From contig NZ_AFRZ01000001.1 in the NCBI RefSeq assembly GCF_000242915.1, forward strand, positions 1,302,001 to 1,366,000: DNA of 64,000 nt, written 5' to 3'. Both the position numbers and the translations under genes were made by a program. The stretch is from Sulfurimonas gotlandica GD1 (GTDB lineage Bacteria > Campylobacterota > Campylobacteria > Campylobacterales > Sulfurimonadaceae). Under the pieces are notes generated by a model. It had not been told where the DNA came from. It searched no databases and worked only from the letters and a program-made list of their open reading frames with translations. Below are positions 1-7,431 of the stretch, in pieces (positions within the stretch are counted from its first letter, which is position 1; every line of letters begins with the position of its first letter).

Positions 1-482
1 AAACATTTCTTGCATCTCGTTTGGGAGGCTTGGGCATTAGTCCATCACTTGTTAGATTTTCTCAAGCACCAACTAATAAAAATACGCCACTTATTCAAAA
101 AAACACCCATAAAGACATGTGGGAACTAAGTTTGATCAAAACAGTTCTTGAGCATCCTGAGTTAGTTGACCAGATGTTAGACGTTCTTGACCCATCACTT
201 TTGCAGTTTCACTCACGAGAGTTTGCATTATCTCTACAAGGCAGATTGGACGAGCCTTCTTTGATGGCAATATCGATTGATGAACAGATACAGCCACTGA
301 GAGATGAAGAGGCCTTAAAAGCTGAACTTATTGCATTTTTAACTAAACATTATGAGAGAGAGTTAAGAAAGATAAACACACAAGCTTCTTTGTCGTTTGA
401 GCAAAAAGCTTTTTATATTCGTAAATTTCGTGGAAAAATATCAAAATTAAAACGCGGCGAGTTAGTAGCTTTCAAGGATTGA
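1..482 (+). CDS. dnaG: DNA primase DnaG, C-terminal part (5' end outside window)
   Basis: The reading frame is open from the left edge, so only the last ~159 residues are visible. Reading from base 3 gives TFLASRLGGLGISPSLVRF, which matches the end of the primase catalytic region, followed by a helical C-terminal domain of the kind that binds the DnaB helicase. The protein makes RNA primers at the replication fork. An in-frame TTG at 21 is not a real start because coding sequence continues upstream. The stop codon (480-482) overlaps the ATG of the downstream sensor kinase, so the two are translationally coupled, an odd pairing of replication and signalling genes. The family call comes from recognising the C-terminal sequence; the zinc-finger and TOPRIM parts cannot be checked here. 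Confidence 0.85.
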   Translation, partial: TFLASRLGGLGISPSLVRFSQAPTNKNTPLIQKNTHKDMWELSLIKTVLEHPELVDQMLDVLDPSLLQFHSREFALSLQGRLDEPSLMAISIDEQIQPLRDEEALKAELIAFLTKHYERELRKINTQASLSFEQKAFYIRKFRGKISKLKRGELVAFKD

Positions 483-2068
483 TGATGCGTATTTTATGGT
501 TAGCTATTTTAATAAGTTTAGAACTTTTATCGGCTAGCATAGATTTTAGCGAAGAAGAGAAACTTTGGATGGAGCAAAATAGAGTCGTAACTTATGTCGG
601 TGATCCTGATTGGCTTCCCTTTGAAGCGTTTGATGATAAAGGCAACTATGTAGGTATTGTTGCTGATTTACTAAAGCATATAGAAAAAATAACCCCTTTA
701 AAATTTAAAATCATGAGAACTAGCTCTTGGCAAGACTCCATAGAAACAATGAAGTCAAAGCAGGTAATGATGATGTCACAGAGTAAAGATTATAATACGC
801 AAACGACAGAGCTTCTTAGTGAGATCTACTATAAAAACCCAATAGTTATAGTAATGAATCATAAACAACGTTATGTCTCATCGCTTTATAATATTAAAGA
901 TAAAAAAATTGCGATTAGTTCTACAGAAGGTTTTTTTAAAAAAATAAAAGAAAAATATCCTGCTATAAAGTTCGTAGAGGTCAAATCAATAAAAGAAGGT
1001 CTGCAAAGTGTTGTATTTGGGAAAAGCGATGCCTTTGTAAATACACTAGCCCAAACTAGTTATGCTATAGCAAAGCGTCAGCTAAACGACTTGCGAATCG
1101 TAGGACGTACAGATATGTACACAGAATTAGGTTTTGGCATCTCATCAGAGCATCCACTCTTAAAGAGTATTATGAACAAGGCACTCAATAATATAGATCC
1201 AAATATTCAAAACGATATTTTATCAAAATGGATTCAGCAGAAGTATGTAGAAAAACCTGATTATACTGCTTTTTTTGTAGCCTTGGGTGTTTTTTTTGTT
1301 ATAGCTGTTATAGTCTTGATTCTTTATATAAAAGTTCAAAAAGAGACAGAGGCAAAGATTCATGCACAATATAAGATGCTAGAACAGCAGAGTAAAATGG
1401 CATCTATGGGTGAGATGCTCGACGCTGTTGCTCACCAGTGGAAGCAACCACTAAATGCTATTTCCATGTATCTTGATTTGATGAAAGAAGATTTCGATGA
1501 TGGAATTGTAGACCGTGCTTACATAGATGAGATGCAAAAAGCCACTCACTCTCAAATAACACATATGACAACTACTCTTAGTGAGTTTAGAAACTTTTTT
1601 CGTCCTAACGCAGATGTAGTAGAGTTTAATCTTTTACAAAATATAGAGTCTGTTTTACTTCTTACTAAAGATGAGTTTTTGAAAAACGATATAAATATAG
1701 AAGTTGATGTAGATGCGAATATAACTATCAAAGGTAATGAGAATGAGTTTAAGCATCTGGTGTTAAATATTATAAACAATTCAAAAGACGCTTTTAATGA
1801 AAATGATGTGAAGAATCGTAGTATATTTATCAGAGCAACCAAAAATGAAGAAGCTGTGAGTATGGAGATAGAAGATAGTGCAGGTGGAATTCCTGAGAAT
1901 GTTATAAAACGTATTTTTGAGGCTAATTTTACGACTAAATCAGCATCTAAAGGTACAGGAATAGGACTTTATATGAGCTCACAAATAGTAGAGAAAATGG
2001 GCGGTAAACTAAGTGTTGAAAATATCAATAATGGGGCATGTTTTTTCATTAATTTTAGTATTAGTTAA
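482..2068 (+). CDS. Sensor histidine kinase with periplasmic SBP_bac_3 domain
   Basis: Membrane sensor kinase of about 528 residues. After a short N-terminal hydrophobic segment comes a solute-binding-protein family 3 domain (roughly residues 25-250, with VTYVGDPDWLPFEAF). A transmembrane helix follows near 263-285, then a short linker and the kinase core. The phosphorylated His is about residue 318 in AHQWKQPLNAI, and the ATP-binding lid shows an N-box (NIINNSKDAF), DSAGGIP and GTGIGLYMS. It probably reads an amino-acid-like or other small ligand. TTG 479 is possible, but ATG 482 overlaps the dnaG stop (TGATG) and is preferred. No response regulator is adjacent, so its partner is unknown. 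The kinase core resembles that of the 12187 kinase. Confidence 0.85.
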   Translation: MMRILWLAILISLELLSASIDFSEEEKLWMEQNRVVTYVGDPDWLPFEAFDDKGNYVGIVADLLKHIEKITPLKFKIMRTSSWQDSIETMKSKQVMMMSQSKDYNTQTTELLSEIYYKNPIVIVMNHKQRYVSSLYNIKDKKIAISSTEGFFKKIKEKYPAIKFVEVKSIKEGLQSVVFGKSDAFVNTLAQTSYAIAKRQLNDLRIVGRTDMYTELGFGISSEHPLLKSIMNKALNNIDPNIQNDILSKWIQQKYVEKPDYTAFFVALGVFFVIAVIVLILYIKVQKETEAKIHAQYKMLEQQSKMASMGEMLDAVAHQWKQPLNAISMYLDLMKEDFDDGIVDRAYIDEMQKATHSQITHMTTTLSEFRNFFRPNADVVEFNLLQNIESVLLLTKDEFLKNDINIEVDVDANITIKGNENEFKHLVLNIINNSKDAFNENDVKNRSIFIRATKNEEAVSMEIEDSAGGIPENVIKRIFEANFTTKSASKGTGIGLYMSSQIVEKMGGKLSVENINNGACFFINFSIS

Positions 2069-2106
2069 TTTAATGATAAAATTTCAAAATTAGAACAAGG
2101 AAAAAA

Positions 2107-3084
2107 ATGAAAGCAATAGCACTTTTTAGTGGTGGGTTAGATTCAACTTTGGCTATGAAGTTAATCATAGATCAAGGAATTGATGTCTTGGCTGTAAATA
2201 TCTCTACAGGTTTTGGTAGTACAAAAGATAGACTTGAACATATGCAAAATATGTGTGACCAAGTTGGTGCAGAACTTAAAATTATTGATATTCAGAGTGA
2301 GTTCTTACAAGATGTATTGTTTGATCCAAAACATGGTTATGGAAAAAATTTCAATCCTTGCATAGATTGTCATGCTAAAATGTTTGCCGTTGCAAAAAGA
2401 ATCATGGAAGCGGAAGGTGCAAGCTTTTTGGTAAGTGGTGAAGTTATGGGACAACGTCCTATGAGTCAAAACAAAGAAGCTCTACAAACAGTTCTAAATG
2501 AGAGCAACTGTGAGGGTCTTCTTCTTCGTCCCATGTCTGCAAAGATGCTTGATCCAACTATAGCAGAGCAAAATGGCTGGGTAGACAGAGAGAAGCTAGA
2601 GGGCATCACTGGAAGAAGCCGCGACAGACAGTTAGAGTTAGCAAAAGAGATAGGTCTCGCTGATTTTGAATCTCCTGGTGGCGGATGTCTCTTAACTGAT
2701 GAGAACTTTGCTAAAAAAATGCTTGATTTTATCAAGTATGATAAGTTTGAAGTAAGAGATATTCCTGTAATGAAATTTGGTCGCCACCTTCGTCTGAGCG
2801 ATGGTGCCAAGCTTGTAGTAGGTAGGAACAAAGAAGAGAATGGTTACTTACAAGATATAGATAATGACAAGTTCTATCACGTAAAAACTATTGGAGTTCC
2901 AGGTCCACATGCACTACTGAGCAAAGATGCTAGTGATGAAGACAAAGAGTTGGCAAAAAAAGTGATTTTAACTTACTGTAAAGCAAAACCACAAAACAGT
3001 TATACTCTTAGTTTAGATGGTTCAGAGAGTCAAAGCTCCCCATATGCATCTAGAGATGAGATACAAGCTTTTACAATTTTATAA
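2107..3084 (+). CDS. PP-loop ATPase, MnmA-like, with NFACT-R-like C-terminus (probable RNA thiolation/modification)
   Basis: 325 residues. The N-terminus carries the PP-loop pyrophosphatase signature SGGLDSTLA (residues 8-16), which adenylates a substrate in thiouridine synthases and related enzymes. NPCIDCHAKMF near residue 83 resembles the NPC motif at the MnmA catalytic cysteine, and a second conserved stretch, SPGGGCLLTD, lies near residue 196. The last ~110 residues, with KFGRHLRL and VVGRNKEEN, resemble the small RNA-binding NFACT-R/DUF814 module. The likely role is ATP-dependent thiolation of tRNA, but it is shorter than MnmA and has a different C-terminus, so the substrate is uncertain. 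A ribosome site (AAGGAAAAAA) precedes ATG 2107. It is 38 bases after the kinase and may be co-transcribed. Confidence 0.7.
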   Translation: MKAIALFSGGLDSTLAMKLIIDQGIDVLAVNISTGFGSTKDRLEHMQNMCDQVGAELKIIDIQSEFLQDVLFDPKHGYGKNFNPCIDCHAKMFAVAKRIMEAEGASFLVSGEVMGQRPMSQNKEALQTVLNESNCEGLLLRPMSAKMLDPTIAEQNGWVDREKLEGITGRSRDRQLELAKEIGLADFESPGGGCLLTDENFAKKMLDFIKYDKFEVRDIPVMKFGRHLRLSDGAKLVVGRNKEENGYLQDIDNDKFYHVKTIGVPGPHALLSKDASDEDKELAKKVILTYCKAKPQNSYTLSLDGSESQSSPYASRDEIQAFTIL

Positions 3085-3098
3085 ATCTTTGTTATACT
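3070..3098 (+). promoter_or_regulatory. Putative sigma70-type promoter for the 3132 gene
   Basis: TTTACA (3070-3075), a 17-base spacer, then TATACT (3093-3098). The -35 lies inside the end of the upstream PP-loop gene. A transcript starting near 3105 would carry the AAGGAAC ribosome site of the next gene. Confidence 0.5.
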
Positions 3099-3131
3099 AA
3101 TGCAATTCGAAAAAAATTAAGGAACTTTATT

Positions 3132-3542
3132 ATGGCCGGTATTCATTTTCAATTTGAAGATTTTAAACAACTTCTTCGTTTAAATATAGGTATAGCAGAC
3201 AGACTTGATGAAAATCGCGCTGAGAGTTTTACAATATTGTATTGTGATTTGAGTGAAGTAGAAGATGAGAAAATCACTAGAGCCCTACAAAAAATACTTA
3301 GAACTTCCGATACTATAGCCAATCATGAGACAGACTATTTCTTTGTTCTTCCATACACAGATAAGTATGGTGCAGACATTGTTAAAAAACTGTTTGATAA
3401 ATTTTTTAACAAGTTCCTAAACTCTTTTTTAATCAGCTACCCGGTAGATGGAGAGAGTGGTGATGAACTGACAGAAATTCTGCAAACTAGTGTTAAACAC
3501 TTTTGTAAAAAAGATTTAGACTACTTAGATTTACTAAAGTAG
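3132..3542 (+). CDS. Small degenerate GGDEF-like protein, function unknown
   Basis: 136 residues, no signal peptide or membrane segment. The order of elements resembles a cyclase fold cut down to its core: FTILYCDLSEVEDEKI takes the place of the usual metal-binding strand and turn. LRTSDTIANHETDYFFVLP sits where a cyclase would have the R-x-x-D, the glycine-rich signature and its strand. The catalytic GG(D/E)EF is replaced by HETDYF, so no cyclase activity is expected. It could be a nucleotide-binding or protein-interaction remnant. This fold call is my reading of the pattern and is not certain. AAGGAACTTTATT precedes the ATG and a good promoter lies upstream. The 3' end overlaps the convergent 3521 gene by 22 bases. 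Confidence 0.55.
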   Translation: MAGIHFQFEDFKQLLRLNIGIADRLDENRAESFTILYCDLSEVEDEKITRALQKILRTSDTIANHETDYFFVLPYTDKYGADIVKKLFDKFFNKFLNSFLISYPVDGESGDELTEILQTSVKHFCKKDLDYLDLLK

Positions 3543-3772
3543 TCTTTAGAATTTTTGTAAAACTCTATCGCATCTGATATTTTCTGCTCTTTATAAATCT
3601 TTTTATCACATACTAACCTACATTTTATTTTTGGATTGTTCGCAGCTTTTTCATTCTCAATAGTTTTTTTTGTTTCATAAGCCGATAGCTCAAAACTATT
3701 TGATTCTGGAGATTCAAATGGACTAAATGCCAATAGCAGTGCTGGGAAAAAAGTAAAAAGCAGTTTATTCAT
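3521..3772 (-). CDS. Small secreted hypothetical protein
   Basis: About 83 residues from ATG 3772 (a GTG at 3778 is the alternative). The N-terminus MNKLLFTFFPALLLAFS looks like a signal peptide. The mature part is short and charged, with two cysteines in CRLVCDKK that could form a disulfide in the periplasm, and it ends in a lysine-rich tail. I do not recognise a family. It converges on the 3132 gene and overlaps its end. It lies just upstream of, and divergent from, the fliK promoter, so a role linked to motility is possible but unsupported. No strong ribosome site is visible. Confidence 0.45.
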   Translation of the reverse strand: MNKLLFTFFPALLLAFSPFESPESNSFELSAYETKKTIENEKAANNPKIKCRLVCDKKIYKEQKISDAIEFYKNSKDYFSKSK

Positions 3773-3825
3773 AGGCACAATATCGACGTAGTCCGAAATA
3801 TATTTAATCCATTATATGAAATATA

Positions 3826-3843
3826 TTGGAATAGTTAATGCTT
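3826..3843 (+). promoter_or_regulatory. Sigma54 (RpoN) promoter for fliK-flgD-flgE
   Basis: TTGGAATAGTTAATGCTT has the sigma54 layout GG (3828-3829), ten bases, GC (3840-3841), with the TTGG and TGCT context. The expected start is near 3852. Hook genes are RpoN-dependent in Campylobacter and Helicobacter, which agrees. It also shows that fliK must start downstream, at 3889. Confidence 0.75.
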
Positions 3844-3888
3844 TATTATATAAAAACTGCCTATTTTAGGCTATATAAGGAGCTCAAG

Positions 3889-5364
3889 ATGATTTCATTA
3901 GAAACAAAGACTGATGCGACACCATCTTCACCTCTCGGTTTGTCAACTCCTGAGAAAGAGCCAACACTTTCCTTCTCCCAACTCCTAAAAGGGGCAGGCA
4001 AAAAAGATGACAAAGTTATCCAAAATGGTGCTTTAGTCCTATCACTTGGCAATGAAAAAGATGTAAAGTCTAATGTAATAACATCTTCAAAAACAGATAC
4101 TCTTCTATCGCTTTTAAAAGGTAAAGACGCAAAAGAGGGTGACTCTATAAAGGTACTACAAGAGCCACTTGAACTAAACCCTAAAATCACACAAAATATG
4201 ACTCCAAAAGAGATAAAAGCTTTAATCTCAGATGCAAAACAATATTTAAAGTCAAAAATTTTAGACAGTGATGCATATAAACAATCACAAATAAAAGAAC
4301 TTCCAAAAACACTTAAAGGCTTGGCAACTCTAGCAAAAAATTATGGAATTGATATATCTAAAGTAAGTATAGAAGAAGTCCAAATTAAAGCTAGTCAACT
4401 CTCTAGTGCAAAAATAGATGTAAAAGCTGATAAAGCAGAAGCTAAGACAGCTCCAGTAGTTTTAAGTAGTGTTAAAGAGAGTGTTAAAGCACCAAAGATA
4501 GCTACTGAAACAGGAGTTGTAAAAGCTCAGAGTAAAATACAAGATCAAGAAATAGTAGAAGATAAAAAAATAAATACAAAAAAAGAAGTTGAATCTACAA
4601 AACAAACACCACTTTTTAAAGCTCAAAATATAAAAGAGCATACAACTGAGCAGATAGTTACAGCTAGAGAGTTCAAGATTGAAGAAAAAACACCAAAAGA
4701 AAAAGCCGATGAAACGCTAAAAATGCTTCTTCGCGGTGATAAACCATCTGTTTCCAGTAGTGGACTAACAGCAGATTTTTCTGTTGCAACAGCAAGAGTT
4801 ATTGCTCCTAATGCGACTTCAGATGCTTCAAGAAGTCTGGAAAAACTTCTTCATGGAGAGACTTCTAGTGAACATAATAATGGCTCTAATGCAAAACTTG
4901 AAAATTCTGCAACTCTAAAAGCTGATAGCTTCGAAGTGAAACTAAATGAAGCTAAGCAGATGATTAAGTATATTTCACAAGATGTGAAAACTGCTATAGA
5001 AGATTATAAGTCTCCATTTACTAGAGTAAAAGTTCAACTTAATCCTCAAAAACTTGGAGAAGTTGATTTGACAATTGTTCAAAGAGGTAAAAATTTACAT
5101 GTTAGTATCAGCTCAAACAACACAGCTATCAATACTCTTTCAATGAATGCAAATGAGTTAAAAGTTCAACTTAGTAATAATGGAATAAATAATGCTACAT
5201 TAAACTTTAACAGCAGCTCACAAAATGGTGATTCAAACCCTGGTCAACAGCAAAATCGCCAAAATGAAAAAAGAGCTGACGAAGAGTATAACTATTTTGA
5301 GAATGAAGAACAAAATGAAGAGGTTTTAAGCTCTTTAGAAATCGTAGTTCCGAACTACGCTTAA
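3889..5364 (+). CDS. fliK: Flagellar hook-length control protein FliK
   Basis: 491 residues from ATG 3889, chosen because AAGGAG (3877-3882) is correctly spaced. The longer frame from 3838 would start inside the sigma54 promoter. The long N-terminal and central part is rich in Lys, Ser, Thr and Glu with low complexity, as expected of the secreted ruler region. The compact C-terminal Flg_hook domain (about residues 365-450, with VKVQLNPQKLGEVDLTI) is the conserved part that switches export specificity when the hook is long enough. The tail is polar and acidic (DEEYNYFENEEQNEE). It sits first in a fliK-flgD-flgE-flgE run, the order known in Campylobacter, and is followed 10 bases later by flgD. 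Confidence 0.9.
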   Translation: MISLETKTDATPSSPLGLSTPEKEPTLSFSQLLKGAGKKDDKVIQNGALVLSLGNEKDVKSNVITSSKTDTLLSLLKGKDAKEGDSIKVLQEPLELNPKITQNMTPKEIKALISDAKQYLKSKILDSDAYKQSQIKELPKTLKGLATLAKNYGIDISKVSIEEVQIKASQLSSAKIDVKADKAEAKTAPVVLSSVKESVKAPKIATETGVVKAQSKIQDQEIVEDKKINTKKEVESTKQTPLFKAQNIKEHTTEQIVTAREFKIEEKTPKEKADETLKMLLRGDKPSVSSSGLTADFSVATARVIAPNATSDASRSLEKLLHGETSSEHNNGSNAKLENSATLKADSFEVKLNEAKQMIKYISQDVKTAIEDYKSPFTRVKVQLNPQKLGEVDLTIVQRGKNLHVSISSNNTAINTLSMNANELKVQLSNNGINNATLNFNSSSQNGDSNPGQQQNRQNEKRADEEYNYFENEEQNEEVLSSLEIVVPNYA

Positions 5365-5374
5365 AGGATACGAC

Positions 5375-6040
5375 ATGGCAATCACATCAACAGGCTTAAA
5401 TGCCGCAACAAACGTAGATACTGTAGCTTCAACAGCAGCAGTAGATAAAACAGTTTTAGGTAAAGATGACTTTATGACTCTTCTTTTGGTTGAGCTTCAG
5501 CATCAAGATCCGACTGAACCTATGGACAGTGAGAAAATTCTAACTCAGACCTCTCAACTAGCAGGTTTGGAGTCAGCAGAAAATACTAACAAAGCGTTAG
5601 AAAGCTTAGCAGCTTCTTTATCTGCTTCACAAAACTTTTCATCAATTTCAGCAATTGGTAAAACAGCTGATTTAGGTAGTAATGCTATCGCACATGATGA
5701 AGGTACGCCAAGTTCGTTTGAGGTTTATTTTCCACAAGAGATACAAGCAGGTACTTTAGAAATTCTAGATAGTGAAGGTACTATTGTTAGCACTATGAAT
5801 GTTGATCCAAATCCAGCAGGAACTTATCAGTTTGACTGGGACGGTACTCTTACAAATGGAAATGCCGCTGAAAGCGGAGTGTACTATGTAACTTCTAGTT
5901 ATACAAATCCAGCTGGAGAAGCACAAACAACAAGAATGGGAACTTATCCTATAGAAGCTGTAAGATTTGAGAATGGTAGTGCACTTGTAAAAGTTGGCTC
6001 AAACTATGTTCCATTAGAAAATATAGTAGAAGTTTACTAA
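5375..6040 (+). CDS. flgD: Flagellar hook assembly (capping) protein FlgD
   Basis: 221 residues. FlgD caps the growing hook and lets FlgE subunits polymerise beneath it. The N-terminal conserved region (about residues 25-80) has FMTLLLVELQHQDPTEPMDS and QLAGLESAENTNKAL, the family hallmark. The C-terminal half (about 110-221) fits the FlgD Ig-like/Tudor module with FDWDGTLTNGNAAESGVYYV. Length is normal for the family. AAAGGATACGAC precedes the ATG. It lies between fliK and flgE1 with about 10-base gaps, so one transcript from the upstream sigma54 promoter is expected. It is exported by the flagellar type III system, so no Sec signal peptide is expected. Confidence 0.93.
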   Translation: MAITSTGLNAATNVDTVASTAAVDKTVLGKDDFMTLLLVELQHQDPTEPMDSEKILTQTSQLAGLESAENTNKALESLAASLSASQNFSSISAIGKTADLGSNAIAHDEGTPSSFEVYFPQEIQAGTLEILDSEGTIVSTMNVDPNPAGTYQFDWDGTLTNGNAAESGVYYVTSSYTNPAGEAQTTRMGTYPIEAVRFENGSALVKVGSNYVPLENIVEVY

Positions 6041-6050
6041 AGGATTCATC

Positions 6051-7310
6051 ATGATGACTCAAGCTTTTTATACTGGAATATCCGGTCTTAAGTCTAACCA
6101 GGGCGGTATAAATATTATAACGGATAATCTGGCAAATATTTCAACAGTAGGTTTTCGTGGATATAACACAGAATTTGCTTCTATGTTTGAAGATAATTTA
6201 AATACTACATCTAAGAACTCTGCTACAAGTAGTACTATTGGTGCCGGTGTTAAGCTTCAAGCTGCTACTATGAATAGAGATCAAGGTGTAATTCAAATTT
6301 CAGATAAAAGTACAGATTTAGCAATAGTTGGAAATGGCTGGTTTGGTATTCAAGGTGAGAAAGATACTATGTATACTAGAGGAGGTAATTTTACTTTTGA
6401 TAGAGATAGTGATCTTATTACTCAAGATGGATTCTACGTTTTAGGTACAATGGGTGCTAATATTCAAGATGATGTACTAACTGGTATTTTAGATGAGGTT
6501 AAACTTGGGGATGTTAAATCTCAAGAAAAGCTTCGTTTTCCTCAAACTTTAACTTATCCATCAGTAGCATCAACAACAGCAAAATTTCTTGGTAACATCG
6601 GTACTGATGATGAAGCTAGAACTATAGGCGCGGGAGTTATTGATGGACTTAATAATAGAAATCACTTAAGACTATCTTTTACAAAAGTAGTTCCACAAGT
6701 TTTACCTGGCAGTCAGTGGGATGTAACAGCAACAACACAAACTCTTGATGGAACTACTATTTATGATACACAAACAGGTGGTGCAAGCTTTGATTCTAGA
6801 GGAGCTTTAATCTCTACTACACTAACAAGTATTGATAACAACGGTTCTCCTGTCGCAATAGATTTGGGAAGTGGTTTTGATGGTGTTGTAGCTATTTCTA
6901 ATATTCCTATTAGTGCTTCTAGTTTAGCAGATGGTACACAAGGTGGGGATTTAGAAGGCTATAGTGTAAATAAAAATGCAGAAGTAATTGCTACATTTAC
7001 GAACGGTCTACAAAGCAGTGTTGGAAAAATAGCAGTTTATCATTTTAGAAATGAGCAGGGACTTGATCGCGCAAGTGGAGCTAGATTTTTTGAAGGTAAA
7101 AATAGCGGAAGCCCACTTTTTTATCAAGATTCTAGTGGAGAAAATATTATAGGTACAGATATATTGAATTTTCACCTTGAGGGTTCAAACGTTCAAATGA
7201 CAACAGGATTGACGGATCTAATTATTTTTCAAAGAGCATATGATGCAAATTCTAAGTCTATAACAACGGCAGACCAGATGATGCAAAAAGCACTACAAAT
7301 GGATGCCTAG
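6051..7310 (+). CDS. Flagellar hook/basal-body protein, FlgE family (short paralogue)
   Basis: 419 residues. The N-terminus (FYTGISGLKSNQGGINIITD, then NLANISTVGF) is the rod/hook N-terminal helix motif, and the C-terminus (QMTTGLTDLIIFQRAYDANS) is the matching C-terminal helix that packs in the axial core. The middle is an FlgE-type D1 region without the large insert of the next gene. It is the last gene of the fliK-flgD run. The 705-residue flgE begins 121 bases later behind its own sigma54 promoter, so this protein may be a minor hook or hook-rod junction component and the longer one the main hook protein. That division is inference. It starts ATGATG after AAAGGATTC; either ATG is possible. 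Confidence 0.82.
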   Translation: MMTQAFYTGISGLKSNQGGINIITDNLANISTVGFRGYNTEFASMFEDNLNTTSKNSATSSTIGAGVKLQAATMNRDQGVIQISDKSTDLAIVGNGWFGIQGEKDTMYTRGGNFTFDRDSDLITQDGFYVLGTMGANIQDDVLTGILDEVKLGDVKSQEKLRFPQTLTYPSVASTTAKFLGNIGTDDEARTIGAGVIDGLNNRNHLRLSFTKVVPQVLPGSQWDVTATTQTLDGTTIYDTQTGGASFDSRGALISTTLTSIDNNGSPVAIDLGSGFDGVVAISNIPISASSLADGTQGGDLEGYSVNKNAEVIATFTNGLQSSVGKIAVYHFRNEQGLDRASGARFFEGKNSGSPLFYQDSSGENIIGTDILNFHLEGSNVQMTTGLTDLIIFQRAYDANSKSITTADQMMQKALQMDA

Positions 7311-7379
7311 AGCATCCACCCTTACCTCTCAACTAACACAACTAACTAACAAACACAATCTTTTCAATACTCTTAAAAG

Positions 7380-7397
7380 TTGGAACACTAAATGCTA
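7380..7397 (+). promoter_or_regulatory. Sigma54 (RpoN) promoter for the major hook gene flgE
   Basis: TTGGAACACTAAATGCTAT: GG at 7382-7383, ten bases, GC at 7394-7395, in the same context as the promoter before fliK. The expected start is near 7406, 26 bases before ATG 7432, which is preceded by AAAAGGATT. Confidence 0.75.
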
Positions 7398-7431
7398 TTT
7401 ATCTATACTATAAGATAAAAAAGGATTTACG

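Noticed and set aside
3838-3888. Longer fliK start at 3838
   Set aside because: The added codons lie on the sigma54 promoter; ATG 3889 has a well-placed AAGGAG.
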